DNA of 64,000 nucleotides from Flavobacterium sp. HSC-61S13. Lineage in GTDB: Bacteria; Bacteroidota; Bacteroidia; Flavobacteriales; Flavobacteriaceae. The stretch is from the NCBI RefSeq assembly GCF_024171535.1, contig NZ_JALJZV010000016.1, positions 30,366 to 94,365 of the forward strand, read 5' to 3'. A program made the position numbers and the translations under genes. Within the stretch, counting starts at the first letter, position 1; each line of letters starts with the position of its first letter. Below, piece after piece: positions 10,201 through 18,843 of the stretch. A model generated the notes under the pieces. That model saw nothing but the letters and a program-made list of their open reading frames with translations, did no database searches and had not been told where the DNA came from.

Positions 10201-10329
10201 ATCTTTATCTCCAAGAAATTCATCTGTAGGAATTTCTTCAACAAACTCATTGTTTCTTAGCGTCTCAACAATAGAACTATTATCATTCAGCTCTTCAACA
10301 CTTTTCCAGTATTTTTTGTTTGATGCCAT
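7279..10329 (-). CDS. actB: Alternative complex III subunit ActB (molybdopterin-like domain fused to ferredoxin domain)
   Basis: This 1,016-residue periplasmic subunit joins an N-terminal domain resembling molybdopterin oxidoreductases to a C-terminal four-cluster ferredoxin domain. An internal Tat-type signal lies at residues 51-71: twin Arg52-Arg53 in RRDFLKYVG, then a lipobox-like LAAC ending at Cys71. Cluster ligands are visible as CTGCGACVIACH, CQHCNHAPCETVCP, CVGTRYCANNCP and CSMC...CSAAC, enough for three [4Fe-4S] and one [3Fe-4S]. In known ACIII the molybdopterin-like domain carries no cofactor. I see no reason to expect one here, but cannot prove its absence. Confidence 0.93.
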   Translation of the reverse strand: MASNKKYWKSVEELNDNSSIVETLRNNEFVEEIPTDEFLGDKDTLSTSSTTRRDFLKYVGFSTAAASLAACEGPVIKSIPYVVQPEEIIPGVADFYATTIADGFDFTNILVKTREGRPIKVENNNLSNALSGANARVHASVLSLYDNLRLKQPKIEGKAVSWKAVNSKITASLEDAKTTGAKIVLLTNTMASPSTDRLIAEFLTLNPSAKHIVYDAVSSTAALDAYQKVYGERALADYDFGQADLILSVGADLLGDWQGGGYDTAYGMKRIPKNGKMSKHIQIEANMSLSGANADKRISLTVAEQKLALVKIYNAIVGGAVSTAATARDKEIEIAAKQLKAAGAGGVLVSGLEDVNAQLLVFAINQALGSKAFMPSKPKYVRKGNAAEVAQLVKDMNAGVIHTLIMSGVNPVYTLPNATAFEEGLKKVKTSVAFSMKEDETALHTTIAAALPHYLESWGDVMIRKGHYSVVQPTIRPLFDTRQLQDALLVWNGSATAYYDYLKSVGSSVLEGVSWNKLVHDGFAEFAASNEQNAGYDYASAAATLGQTKKAAGLELVLYTKTGMGDGQQANNPWLQEFPDPLTRVSWDNYLTVSKSDAASLDLKNYHVANGGLNGSYVSIKVNGVTLENVPVLIQPGQAVGTVGLSFGYGRKAAMKEEMQVGVNAYQLYNDFNTVQSVTIEKTKGDHEFACVQLQNTLMGRGDIIKETTLEVFNSKDVRDWNIIPMVSLDHQSVPASSVDIWESFDRSVGHHFNLSIDLNACTGCGACVIACHAENNVPVVGKSEIRRSRDMHWLRIDRYYSSEDTFAGDVEVKVNAKGFTENFNTFKGLEESADNPQVVFQPVMCQHCNHAPCETVCPVAATSHGRQGQNHMAYNRCVGTRYCANNCPYKVRRFNWFLYNKNSEFDYHMNDDLGRMVLNPDVNVRSRGVMEKCSMCIQMTQATILTAKREGRAVSKDEFQTACSAACSSGAMVFGDVNDKESVVAKLVEDDRMYHLLEHIGTKPNVFYHVKVRNN

Positions 10330-10360
10330 TGTATATATATATTAGCTTCTTAAATTATTT

Positions 10361-11632
10361 TTAATAGTGGCACTTTCCACACTCTAAACCACCCATTTGT
10401 GCAACAGTCAATTTCTCAACGCCGTATTTCTTAGATAATTCCTCATGAATTTTCGCATAATACTCATTGTTGTCCATTTTCACATCCGTTTTACGGTGGC
10501 AATCAATACACCATCCCATTGTCAATGGAGAATGTTGTCTCATTACTTCCATCTCCTCTACAGGACCATGACAAGTTTGACACTCCAATCCAGCCACTGA
10601 TACGTGCTGTGAGTGATTATAGTACACAAAATCAGGTAAGTTATGAATTCTAACCCATTTCACTGGTTTTTCTTCTCCAGTATACTTTTGAGTAGAAGCA
10701 TCCCATCCAACCGCAGCGTATAATTTTTGAATTTCAGCTGTATAGAATTCTGGACTATAGTTACCATAGTCTACACCTTCATCACCTTGAAACTCGCTAA
10801 TACTCTTATGACAGTTCATACAAACATTCAAAGAAGGAATTCCCGAAGTTTTACTAACTCTCGCAGAAGAGTGACAGTATTTACAATCAATACCATTATC
10901 ACCAGCGTGAATTTTGTGAGAGAAATGTATCGGTTGAACCGGCTCGTAACCTTGATCAACACCTACCTGCATCAAATAACCAAACACAAAGTAAGACCCT
11001 ACTAAAATAAACACTATCGTAGTCAAAACTACCATAAACTGATTTCTAGCAAACGCCTTCCAAATTGGCACAGTCTGACGAACCTCTGGAGTCAATCCAT
11101 TGGCCTCAACAACCTTATTTAACACCTTCTTAACAAAGAACAGCATCGCTACTAGTAGCAACAACACCAATACCAATGCCCCCAAGACAACCATATTCGA
11201 AACATCGTTCGAACTGCCACCTTGAGCACCTCCAGCTGCAGCAACTGGCGCAGGCGCCACCTTTGCAGGCTCAGAAGTATAAGCTAAAATATTGTCGATA
11301 TCTTCATCAGAAAGAGCAGGAAAGTCATTCATCACGACTTTATTCCACTCATTGAAGAGTTTTACAGCAGCTGCATCCCCTGATTTGATCAAGGACGAAC
11401 TACTCTTAATCCATTTGTGCAACCAAGCGGTGTCGTGTCTTTCGACTACACCACGAAGCGCAGGCCCTGTTGAATTTCCATCCAGCTTATGACATGCCGC
11501 ACAGTTTGAATTAAATACTTCTCTACCTTTTGCTGCGTCTTGAGCAAACGAAACTGTAGAGAACGATAGCATTAACGCTAAACAAAAGAAAAAAATCTTT
11601 GAAAACGAATTATGGTTACCCACTTTTTCCAT
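10361..11632 (-). CDS. actA: Alternative complex III subunit ActA (multiheme cytochrome c, six CxxCH motifs)
   Basis: First gene of the operon, 423 residues. A signal peptide ends at SFAQ. A monoheme domain with CAACHK comes next, then an Ala/Gly-rich linker and two hydrophobic segments (about residues 145-170 and 200-222). A multiheme domain follows with CKYCHS, CMNCHK, CQTCHG, CIDCHR and a C-terminal CGKCHY three residues from the end. Six motifs are therefore present: the usual five-heme ActA module plus a fused N-terminal cytochrome. The protein should pass electrons from the ActB clusters towards cytochrome oxidase. Confidence 0.92.
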   Translation of the reverse strand: MEKVGNHNSFSKIFFFCLALMLSFSTVSFAQDAAKGREVFNSNCAACHKLDGNSTGPALRGVVERHDTAWLHKWIKSSSSLIKSGDAAAVKLFNEWNKVVMNDFPALSDEDIDNILAYTSEPAKVAPAPVAAAGGAQGGSSNDVSNMVVLGALVLVLLLLVAMLFFVKKVLNKVVEANGLTPEVRQTVPIWKAFARNQFMVVLTTIVFILVGSYFVFGYLMQVGVDQGYEPVQPIHFSHKIHAGDNGIDCKYCHSSARVSKTSGIPSLNVCMNCHKSISEFQGDEGVDYGNYSPEFYTAEIQKLYAAVGWDASTQKYTGEEKPVKWVRIHNLPDFVYYNHSQHVSVAGLECQTCHGPVEEMEVMRQHSPLTMGWCIDCHRKTDVKMDNNEYYAKIHEELSKKYGVEKLTVAQMGGLECGKCHY

Positions 11633-11718
11633 AGTTATAAAATGATTATCAACTAAATTAGATAGTTTTTTTGTGCTAATATTAGCGTTCTATTAACTAC
11701 CCTATTTATAAACTCCGA

Positions 11719-11726
11719 CAAAAATA
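11719..11726 (-). promoter_or_regulatory. Probable -7 box for the act-cox operon
   Basis: On the minus strand this reads TATTTTTG, matching the Bacteroidota TAnnTTTG -7 consensus, about 87 bases upstream of the actA ATG. No clear TTG -33 element is seen at the normal distance, so the call rests on the -7 box and its position. Confidence 0.45.
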
Positions 11727-11823
11727 CAATTTATGAATTACTCTTAAAACCTTTACCAGACTTAAAATGTAATTTATACCTATTCTAAATAGACCGGATG
11801 TGTGTATTTATTTATATATATTG

Positions 11824-11831
11824 TACTTTTG
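11824..11831 (+). promoter_or_regulatory. Probable -7 box for the SPOR-domain gene
   Basis: TACTTTTG matches TAnnTTTG and ends 18 bases before the ATG of the SPOR gene. The upstream region is A/T-rich, with a TGTG at about -30 but no strong TTG. It lies back-to-back with the act-cox promoter in a 217-base divergent region. Confidence 0.55.
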
Positions 11832-11849
11832 CTACAAATATAATTCATT

Positions 11850-12230
11850 ATGAGAATTTTAAGAAACCTTTTAGCAACATCCTACTTAATTTGTTGCGCA
11901 AATGTATGCTTCGCTCAACAACAAAAAGCCACCATTCAAGAAGACAAAACCTTCCAAACTCTACTAAATGAGAAGCGAAAACTCAATTCTACCTCCACAG
12001 TGAGTGACCGTTTTAAAATTCAAATTTTTTACGGTACCAATGCTGAGGCCAGAAAAAGACTCTCCCAGTTTAACCAACAGTATCCTCAACTCGGCGGAAC
12101 TATTGTCTACACCAATCCATCTTATAAAGTCTGGGTCGGGAATTTCAAAACACGCATCGAAGCTGAACGAAACCTACAAGCAATTAAGACCTCGTTTTCA
12201 AATGCTTTAATCATCAGTCCTAGTAAATAA
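11850..12230 (+). CDS. Secreted SPOR-domain protein
   Basis: This 126-residue protein has a signal peptide ending near CFAQ. After a short linker comes a SPOR (sporulation-related repeat) domain at about residues 50-125, with RFKIQIFYGTNAEA, YPQLGGTIVYTNPSYKVWVG and FKTRIEAERNLQAIK. SPOR domains bind denuded peptidoglycan at division sites, so a periplasmic or outer-membrane cell-wall role is likely. It is monocistronic: its own promoter box lies upstream and a strong terminator begins at its stop codon. The exact partner is unknown. Confidence 0.85.
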   Translation: MRILRNLLATSYLICCANVCFAQQQKATIQEDKTFQTLLNEKRKLNSTSTVSDRFKIQIFYGTNAEARKRLSQFNQQYPQLGGTIVYTNPSYKVWVGNFKTRIEAERNLQAIKTSFSNALIISPSK

Positions 12231-12260
12231 AAAAAGCTGTCTAAATAGACAGCTTTTTTT
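12229..12260 (+). terminator. Terminator of the SPOR gene
   Basis: A perfect stem AAAAAGCTGTCT / AGACAGCTTTTT with an AAAT loop, followed by a T run. It starts at the SPOR stop codon. The A run on the other side could let it also stop leuS transcription from the right. Confidence 0.9.
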
Positions 12261-12393
12261 ATAGTAATCAGTAATTAGTGATCTGTAATCAGTTTGATGG
12301 CGATTAACAATTAGATCAATAGTGATGAGCGGTAGATTCACGGGGGAACACTTTTTTAGCGAGTGATCGCTACTTCAACGAACCCTCCAACCA

Positions 12394-15210
12394 CTAACCC
12401 ACCAAATTAATAATTTTTCCAGGTACAATAATCACCTTTTTAGGAGCTACGCCATTCAACTGAGCCTGAGTACGTGCATCATTCATCACGATTTCCTCAA
12501 TCTCCTTTGCCGTTAAATCCATTGGTAATTCCAATTTAAAACGCATCTTACCGTTAAAAGACACCGGATACTCCTTTGTACTCTCAACCAAATAAGCGGC
12601 TATAAACTGCGGGAATACTTGCTTAGAAACCGAATCCTCATGCCCTAAAATAGACCAAAGCTCCTCAGCTATATGTGGCGCATAAGGCGATAAAACTACA
12701 GCTAAAGGTTCTAATATTGCACGATGATGGCATTTTTGCTGACTCAATTCATTGACACAAATCATAAATTGAGAAACCGAAGTATTGAAAGAGAAATTCT
12801 CTATGTCTTCTGACACCTTTTTAATCGTCTTATGCAATGTTTTTAGCATTTCTGCAGTTGGCTCCTCATCAACAACAACCACCCCGTTATCATCTACATA
12901 CAATTTCCAAAGTTTTTTCAGAAATCCAAAAACACCGCTTATACCTGCCGTATTCCAAGGTTTAGCTTGCTCCAATGGTCCTAAAAACATTTCGTACAAA
13001 CGCAAGGTATCCGCACCATACTCTTCACAGATATCATCCGGATTCACCACGTTAAACTTAGACTTAGACATTTTTTCCACTTCATGCCCCACTATATACT
13101 TCCCGTTTTCATCTAAAACAAAATCCGCTGTAGCAAAGTCCGGACGCCAAGCTTTAAATCCTTCTAGATCCAATTCACTAGACGCATTAACCAAACTCAC
13201 ATCTACGTGAAGCGCTTGCACTTTTTGATCCGTTATCGCATTTTTAGAAACAAAAGTATTACTTCCTTCAAGGCGATATACAAATGCACTATTTCCAAGG
13301 ATCATTCCTTGATTAATCAATTTTTTAAAAGGCTCCTCTACAGCTACAACCCCAATATCCTTTAAAAACTTATTCCAAAAACGCGCATACAACAAGTGAC
13401 CCGTCGCATGTTCATTTCCTCCAATGTATAAATCGACATTTTGCCAATACGCCACAGCTTCTTTTGAAACAATTTCATCGGCATTTCCATCTTCCATATA
13501 TCTCAACCAATAGAACGAACTACCCGCCCATCCCGGCATGGTATTTAATTCTAAGGCAAATACCGTTACACCATCGATCTTTGAATTCTCCACAACCTGA
13601 TTGGCTGCTATATCCCAAGCCCAAACCGTAGCATTACCCAAAGGGGGCAACCCATCTTCAGTCGGTAAATACTTTTCTACCTCTGGCAACAATATAGGCA
13701 AATATTGCGCATCAATCATTTTCGGCAACCCGTTTACATAGTAAACTGGAAACGGCTCTCCCCAATAGCGCTGACGCGAAAAAACAGCATCGCGCAAGCG
13801 ATAATTCGTTTTCCCCTTACCTTGTTTAAGTACTTCTAATTTTTCGATAGCCAAAGCCGTCGCTTCTTTATAACCCAGTCCGTTTAAGAAATCTGAATTT
13901 TCTAAAACAACCGAATCTTTGTCTGCATAAGCAGTCTCTGATATATCTATACCTTTAAAAATATTCTGAATCGGAATTGCAAAATGTTTTGCAAAAGCAT
14001 AATCTCTCTCATCACCACAAGGTACAGCCATAACCGCCCCTGTTCCATATCCAGCCAATACATAATCACCAATCCAAACCGGAATAGGCTCTTTCGTAAA
14101 TGGATGCTCCGCATAAGCCCCAGTAAATACACCCGAAATGGTCTTTACATCAGCCATACGCTCGCGCTCACTTCTCTTCGAAGTCGCTTCAACATAAACA
14201 TTCACAGCATTCAACTGAGCTGCTGTAGTGATTTTTGACACCAATTCATGTTCCGGAGCCAATGTCATAAAAGTCACACCAAATATGGTATCAGGACGGG
14301 TTGTAAAAACCTCGATGACCTCAGAAGAATCTTTTAAATTAAAAGTCACAGCAGCTCCGACTGATTTACCAATCCAATTGCGTTGACTCTCCTTCAAACT
14401 ATCACTCCAATCAATCGTATCCAATCCCTGCAACAAACGATCCGCATAAGCAGAAATTCGCATGCTCCACTGTGTCATTTTTTTTCTTATTACCGGATGA
14501 CCACCTCTTTCTGACAACCCATTTATTATCTCATCATTGGCCAACACTGTTCCCAAAGCAGGACACCAATTGACTTCCGTTTCTGCCAAATAAGTCATTC
14601 TATATTGCAATAAAATTCTCTCTTGCTCATCGGCAGTAAAAGAATTCCACTGCGTTGCTGTAAATTCAACGATACCCTCATCACATACCGCCTGAACGCT
14701 AGTATTCCCTTCCGCAGCAAAAACAGCTTTCAAGTCATCTATCGATTCAGCGCGATTTGCAGCCAAATTGTACCACGAATTAAACAATTGGATAAAAATC
14801 CATTGGGTATGTTTATAATATTCCGGCTCCGATGTACGGACTTCTCGACTCCAATCAAAAGAAAAACCAATTCGATCCAATTGTTCGCGATATCGTTTAA
14901 TATTGACCTCTGTCGTTAAAGCCGGATGTTGTCCTGTCTGAATCGCATATTGCTCAGCAGGTAATCCAAAACTATCATAACCCTGCGGATGTAAAACATT
15001 AAATCCACAATGACGTTTGTAACGCGCATAAATATCAGAAGCTATATATCCCAGTGGATGCCCCACATGCAGTCCTGCACCAGATGGATAAGGAAACATA
15101 TCGAGTACAAAATATTTCGGTTTGTCAGAAACAGCTTCTGTTTTAAAAGTTTGATTTTCGCTCCAATACTTTTGCCATTTGGCCTCAATCTCTTTTGGAT
15201 TGTATTTCAT
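12394..15210 (-). CDS. leuS: Leucyl-tRNA synthetase
   Basis: This 938-residue class I aminoacyl-tRNA synthetase charges tRNA-Leu in the cytoplasm. The HIGH-type motif appears in PYPSGAGLHVGHPLG (about residues 41-55) and the KMSKS loop in EKMSKSKFNV (about residue 710). The CP1 editing domain lies between them, with TTRPDTIFG and the GTGAVMAVPCGDERDYAFA stretch that lines the editing pocket. A C-terminal anticodon-binding domain follows. The length is normal for bacterial LeuRS. It stands alone between converging SPOR and diverging ftsX genes. Confidence 0.98.
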   Translation of the reverse strand: MKYNPKEIEAKWQKYWSENQTFKTEAVSDKPKYFVLDMFPYPSGAGLHVGHPLGYIASDIYARYKRHCGFNVLHPQGYDSFGLPAEQYAIQTGQHPALTTEVNIKRYREQLDRIGFSFDWSREVRTSEPEYYKHTQWIFIQLFNSWYNLAANRAESIDDLKAVFAAEGNTSVQAVCDEGIVEFTATQWNSFTADEQERILLQYRMTYLAETEVNWCPALGTVLANDEIINGLSERGGHPVIRKKMTQWSMRISAYADRLLQGLDTIDWSDSLKESQRNWIGKSVGAAVTFNLKDSSEVIEVFTTRPDTIFGVTFMTLAPEHELVSKITTAAQLNAVNVYVEATSKRSERERMADVKTISGVFTGAYAEHPFTKEPIPVWIGDYVLAGYGTGAVMAVPCGDERDYAFAKHFAIPIQNIFKGIDISETAYADKDSVVLENSDFLNGLGYKEATALAIEKLEVLKQGKGKTNYRLRDAVFSRQRYWGEPFPVYYVNGLPKMIDAQYLPILLPEVEKYLPTEDGLPPLGNATVWAWDIAANQVVENSKIDGVTVFALELNTMPGWAGSSFYWLRYMEDGNADEIVSKEAVAYWQNVDLYIGGNEHATGHLLYARFWNKFLKDIGVVAVEEPFKKLINQGMILGNSAFVYRLEGSNTFVSKNAITDQKVQALHVDVSLVNASSELDLEGFKAWRPDFATADFVLDENGKYIVGHEVEKMSKSKFNVVNPDDICEEYGADTLRLYEMFLGPLEQAKPWNTAGISGVFGFLKKLWKLYVDDNGVVVVDEEPTAEMLKTLHKTIKKVSEDIENFSFNTSVSQFMICVNELSQQKCHHRAILEPLAVVLSPYAPHIAEELWSILGHEDSVSKQVFPQFIAAYLVESTKEYPVSFNGKMRFKLELPMDLTAKEIEEIVMNDARTQAQLNGVAPKKVIIVPGKIINLVG

Positions 15211-15399
15211 CTGTCGTTAAATTTTAAAAGTCATTTGATATCACCGGGCAACGAATCAGTTTGACTAAACCCTCCGTACCGAGCAACTTAATATCTACTT
15301 GCTTATAGTGAAAAATATATTTTGTGTTAGCTCCTTGATTTTTAGCGAAAAACCATAAAAACTCAGAGATTTACACCGTATAGAATTCCTCAATTCACG

Positions 15400-15407
15400 C
15401 AAAAATA
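15400..15407 (-). promoter_or_regulatory. Possible -7 box for leuS
   Basis: The minus strand reads TATTTTTG, a TAnnTTTG match, about 190 bases upstream of the leuS ATG. The long leader could hold leader control, but I could not recognise a T-box or an attenuator in it. Confidence 0.35.
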
Positions 15408-15497
15408 CACTATATTTATAAGAAATATAAATCTTTAGCCGTTATTATCGCTGAAAGACATATTTGTTTATTATTTTTACGCCTTAAATAAAGAACT

Positions 15498-16379
15498 ATG
15501 GCATCATCTTTTGAGAGATATCAAAAAAGAAAATTAATTTCTTCGTATTTTTCGGTCATCTTGAGTATTTTCCTGGTACTTTTCCTTTTGGGAACCTTGG
15601 GTTTATTCATCATGAATTCCGAAAAAATATCTAATAATTTCAGAGAGACTATACCGATGTCTATCTACTTTAACGACAAAGCCACCACTGCTGAATTAGA
15701 ACAATTCCACAGAGATATGGAAATAGCCCCGTTCGTAAAAGACGTGCACTATGTATCTAAGGACTCTGCGGCAAAATCACATCAAGACATTATCGGCGAA
15801 GATTTTCTTCATTTCCTAGGTTTTAATCCACTAGAAAATTCCTTCGACATTCACCTGAAGGGAGATTATGTCGTATCGGACAGCATCAAGAATATCGAAC
15901 TCGACTTTAAAAACAATCCACTAATCAGCGATACGGTCTACGATAAACAATTGGTCGAATTGGTCAACGAAAATATTAAAACCATTACTTTTTGGATTTT
16001 AGTTATCAGCAGTTTTCTAGCTGTTGTTGCGATGTTATTGATAAACAGCTCCCTGAGACTCTTGATTTTCTCGAGTCGTTTTATCATCAAAACCATGCAA
16101 ATGGTAGGAGCTACGAAGTCATTTATTCGACGTCCTTTTATCTGGCACAGCATGAAACTCGGAATCATTGGATCTCTATTGGCTATAGCCGGTGTTTTTG
16201 GGGTATCTTATTACTTGGACTCTAAATTCCCTTCACTCGGATTGGGTTTTAAAGAGGATTACTTCCCTATACTGATCATCTCTGTAGGTATCTTTTTAGT
16301 GGGTATAATCATTACTTCCATCAGTACGTTTTTTGCTACACAACGTTTCTTAAATTTAAAATCTGACGAATTATATTAA
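15498..16379 (+). CDS. ftsX: Cell division protein FtsX (ABC transporter-like permease)
   Basis: This 293-residue membrane protein partners FtsE to control peptidoglycan hydrolases at the septum. One transmembrane helix lies at about residues 15-38, followed by an extracellular domain to about 170 (containing PFVKDVHYVSKDSA). Three further helices follow at about 172-195, 220-240 and 258-282, the standard FtsX layout. ftsE is not adjacent. It begins a same-strand run with the DUF3098, uppP and truB genes, an order I associate with Flavobacteria. The first ATG gives the expected short cytoplasmic N-terminus. Confidence 0.92.
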   Translation: MASSFERYQKRKLISSYFSVILSIFLVLFLLGTLGLFIMNSEKISNNFRETIPMSIYFNDKATTAELEQFHRDMEIAPFVKDVHYVSKDSAAKSHQDIIGEDFLHFLGFNPLENSFDIHLKGDYVVSDSIKNIELDFKNNPLISDTVYDKQLVELVNENIKTITFWILVISSFLAVVAMLLINSSLRLLIFSSRFIIKTMQMVGATKSFIRRPFIWHSMKLGIIGSLLAIAGVFGVSYYLDSKFPSLGLGFKEDYFPILIISVGIFLVGIIITSISTFFATQRFLNLKSDELY

Positions 16380-16384
16380 GCTAT

Positions 16385-16630
16385 ATGATTATGAATAACA
16401 ACGAAAACCAAAATAGCGAATTCCTATTTGCCAAAAACAATTATATCATTTTAATCGCCGGTGTTTTGATCATTGCATTGGGCTATATACTCATGTCTGG
16501 CGGCGGAAATGATAATCCAGCTGAATTCAACGACGCTATATTCAACTTCAGAAGAATCAGACTAGCTCCAACAGTGATTTTTATTGGTTTTGGAGTATGT
16601 ATCTATTCCATTTTCAAGAAAGCGAAATAA
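16385..16630 (+). CDS. DUF3098 family small membrane protein
   Basis: This 81-residue protein has two hydrophobic segments: YIILIAGVLIIALGYILM (residues 20-37) and TVIFIGFGVCIYSIF near the C-terminus. Between them is a conserved-looking GGGNDNPAEFNDAIFNFRRIRLAP stretch (split here only for naming) typical of DUF3098. Function is unknown. It starts 6 bases after ftsX and sits before uppP, so a cell-envelope role is inferred from context only. A second ATG two codons in is an equally possible start. Confidence 0.8.
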   Translation: MIMNNNENQNSEFLFAKNNYIILIAGVLIIALGYILMSGGGNDNPAEFNDAIFNFRRIRLAPTVIFIGFGVCIYSIFKKAK

Positions 16631-16662
16631 ACGTAATTCCCCTATAAACACCTATTTAAAAA

Positions 16663-17472
16663 ATGGATTTAATTCAAGCCATCCTTCTTGCTATTGTAGA
16701 AGGACTGACCGAATATTTACCGGTATCTTCCACCGCACACATGATTTTCACGAGTTCGTATTTTGACATTCAAAACGACGATTTCGTAAAGCTATTTCAA
16801 ACCGCCATTCAATTTGGAGCCATACTTGCTGTAGTTGTATTATACTGGCGTAAGTTTTTTGATTTCACCCGTTTAAATTTTTATGTTAAGCTAGCTTGTG
16901 CAGTTATTCCAGCTCTAGTATTAGGAAAAATATTCGACGAAAAAATAGACGCAGTATTGGGAGAACCCATTCCAATCGCTATAGTATTAATAATTGGGGG
17001 TGTCGTTTTGTTATTTATCGATCGATACTTTAAAAACCCAACAATTCTTAAAGAAGAAGACATCACAATCAAAAAAGCTGTTACCATTGGTTTTTGGCAA
17101 TGTCTAGCCATGATGCCAGGTACCAGTCGTTCTGCTGCTTCCATCATCGGTGGAATGCAACAGGGACTATCGAGACAAACCGCAGCGGAATTTTCATTCT
17201 TCTTAGCGGTTCCGACGATGCTTGCTGTAACCGTATACTCGATTGTTTTAAAAAAATACGAAAACACCGGACTAAAAGGATATGAACTGTTGATGGAAAA
17301 TCCCGACAATATAAAATTGTTTATCTTGGGTAATGTCATCGCTTTTATAGTATCCATTTTAGCCATCAAATTCTTTATCGAAATTATCAAAAAATACGGT
17401 TTCAAACCTTGGGGTTGGTATCGTATTGTTGTTGGTTCACTTTTGTTAATCTATTTTGTTTACGTAAAATAA
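16663..17472 (+). CDS. uppP: Undecaprenyl-diphosphatase (UppP/BacA)
   Basis: This 269-residue integral membrane enzyme dephosphorylates undecaprenyl diphosphate to recycle the lipid carrier for peptidoglycan and other envelope glycans, and gives bacitracin tolerance. The catalytic motifs are visible: EGLTEYLPVSSTAH near the N-terminus (Glu-rich and PVSSTxH) and MPGTSRSAASI in the middle, whose arginine binds phosphate. About eight membrane helices are predicted. It lies 32 bases after DUF3098 and 5 bases before truB. Confidence 0.96.
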   Translation: MDLIQAILLAIVEGLTEYLPVSSTAHMIFTSSYFDIQNDDFVKLFQTAIQFGAILAVVVLYWRKFFDFTRLNFYVKLACAVIPALVLGKIFDEKIDAVLGEPIPIAIVLIIGGVVLLFIDRYFKNPTILKEEDITIKKAVTIGFWQCLAMMPGTSRSAASIIGGMQQGLSRQTAAEFSFFLAVPTMLAVTVYSIVLKKYENTGLKGYELLMENPDNIKLFILGNVIAFIVSILAIKFFIEIIKKYGFKPWGWYRIVVGSLLLIYFVYVK

Positions 17473-17477
17473 TAAGC

Positions 17478-18212
17478 ATGAAATTATCCGCTGAGGAATT
17501 CCAAAATGGTCAAATTTTATTGATCGATAAACCCTTGAACTGGTCCTCTTTTCAAGCGGTTAATAAAATCAAATGGGCATTAAAAAAACACTTGGGTTTA
17601 AAAAAAATAAAAGTGGGTCATGCCGGCACACTTGACCCTTTGGCAACAGGGTTGTTAATCGTTTGTACAGGAAAGTCTACCAAACAAATCTCTGAACTGC
17701 AAGGGCAGATTAAAGAATATACAGGGCGTTTTTACATCGGGGCGACCACCCCATCTTATGATTTAGAGACAGAGATCAATCAAACTTTTGAAACGGCTCA
17801 TATTACCGCTGAATTAATCGACAGCACCAGACTGCAATTTTTAGGCGAAATCGACCAGAAACCACCGATATTTTCGGCGATCAAAAAGGACGGCCGCAGA
17901 TTATATGAACACGCTCGAAAAGGCGAAGAAGTCGAGATCGCAACGCGAAAAGTTACGATCAGTGAATTCGAAATCACCGACAACAACTTACCAGAACTCG
18001 AATTTAGAGTTGTTTGTTCGAAGGGCACCTATATCCGATCACTAGCCTTTGACTTTGGTCAGCAATTAAATTCCGGCTCACACTTAACCGCATTACGCAG
18101 AACTAAAATAGGCGACTACGACGTTCAAAATGCCATTGCCGTAGAGGAATTTGAAACTATTTTCTTTGGTAGCAACGAACCTATCACAACACCAAACACT
18201 CCAAATATTTAA
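17478..18212 (+). CDS. truB: tRNA pseudouridine(55) synthase
   Basis: TruB makes pseudouridine 55 in the T-loop of tRNAs. I start it at the ATG at 17478, giving 244 residues. A longer frame from 17409 would add 23 residues encoded inside uppP and is not needed. The N-terminus GQILLIDKPLNWSSF and the catalytic block GHAGTLDPLATGLLIV, with the essential aspartate, are intact. FCSKGTYIRSLA-like sequence (VCSKGTYIRSLAFD) is also typical. It is 5 bases after the uppP stop and 7 bases before the next gene. Confidence 0.96.
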   Translation: MKLSAEEFQNGQILLIDKPLNWSSFQAVNKIKWALKKHLGLKKIKVGHAGTLDPLATGLLIVCTGKSTKQISELQGQIKEYTGRFYIGATTPSYDLETEINQTFETAHITAELIDSTRLQFLGEIDQKPPIFSAIKKDGRRLYEHARKGEEVEIATRKVTISEFEITDNNLPELEFRVVCSKGTYIRSLAFDFGQQLNSGSHLTALRRTKIGDYDVQNAIAVEEFETIFFGSNEPITTPNTPNI

Positions 18213-18219
18213 TCCTATT

Positions 18220-18843
18220 TTGAGAAGAAATCCATTTTTGCTCCTTTTTTTACTACTGACTATAGTTTGTTTATCACAGACTAAATCCGTGTTACAAGAA
18301 GGTGATTTGATTTTTCAAAACCTCAATTGCGGACCGATGTGCGATGCAATCAATGAGGTGACAACCGGGTATAAAGATTTAAAATTTAACCACATAGGTC
18401 TTGTCGTTTTTAAAAACGACGAGATTTATGTGCTTGAAGCCAGTGGAGCTGCCGTAAAAAGCACTCCTTTAGATGTGTTTTTAAGTTATTCCTCACAAAC
18501 AATGTATTTGGGTAGATTAAAAGAGGACTACCTTGATTTAATACCCCAAGCCATTCAATTTGCTACGCAACAGATCGGAGTTCCGTATGACGATGAATTT
18601 CTATACGACAACGGAAAATATTACTGTTCCGAATTGATCTATGACGCTTTTAAATACGCCTACAAAAAACCGTTTTTCAGCCTGTATCCGATGACCTACA
18701 AACCCTTGAACTCCGACGAATTCTTTCCAATATGGGTTTCGTACTTTAAGGAATTGGGCCAAGAGATACCGGAAGGATTACCGGGATGTAACCCTGGGGG
18801 TTTGTCAACTTCAGATCGAATTCAGATGTTAGGTCCTCTATAA
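18220..18843 (+). CDS. YiiX-like permuted NlpC/P60 (papain-like) hydrolase, exported
   Basis: I place the start at the TTG at 18220, 7 bases after truB; it gives a 207-residue protein with a clean signal peptide (RRNPFLLLFLLLTIVCLSQ). A longer frame would overlap truB by about 60 bases. The mature part has GDLIFQ, FNHIGLVV with the catalytic histidine and YYCSELIYDAF with the catalytic cysteine, in the permuted order of YiiX/YebB hydrolases. Substrate is unknown; peptidoglycan peptides or lipids are the usual guesses. C-terminal NPGGLSTSDRIQMLG is also seen in relatives. Confidence 0.8.
   Translation: MRRNPFLLLFLLLTIVCLSQTKSVLQEGDLIFQNLNCGPMCDAINEVTTGYKDLKFNHIGLVVFKNDEIYVLEASGAAVKSTPLDVFLSYSSQTMYLGRLKEDYLDLIPQAIQFATQQIGVPYDDEFLYDNGKYYCSELIYDAFKYAYKKPFFSLYPMTYKPLNSDEFFPIWVSYFKELGQEIPEGLPGCNPGGLSTSDRIQMLGPL

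Noticed and set aside
15211..15497. T-box or other leader control for leuS
   Set aside because: No T-box core or specifier stem was recognised in the leader, and T-boxes are not expected in Bacteroidota.
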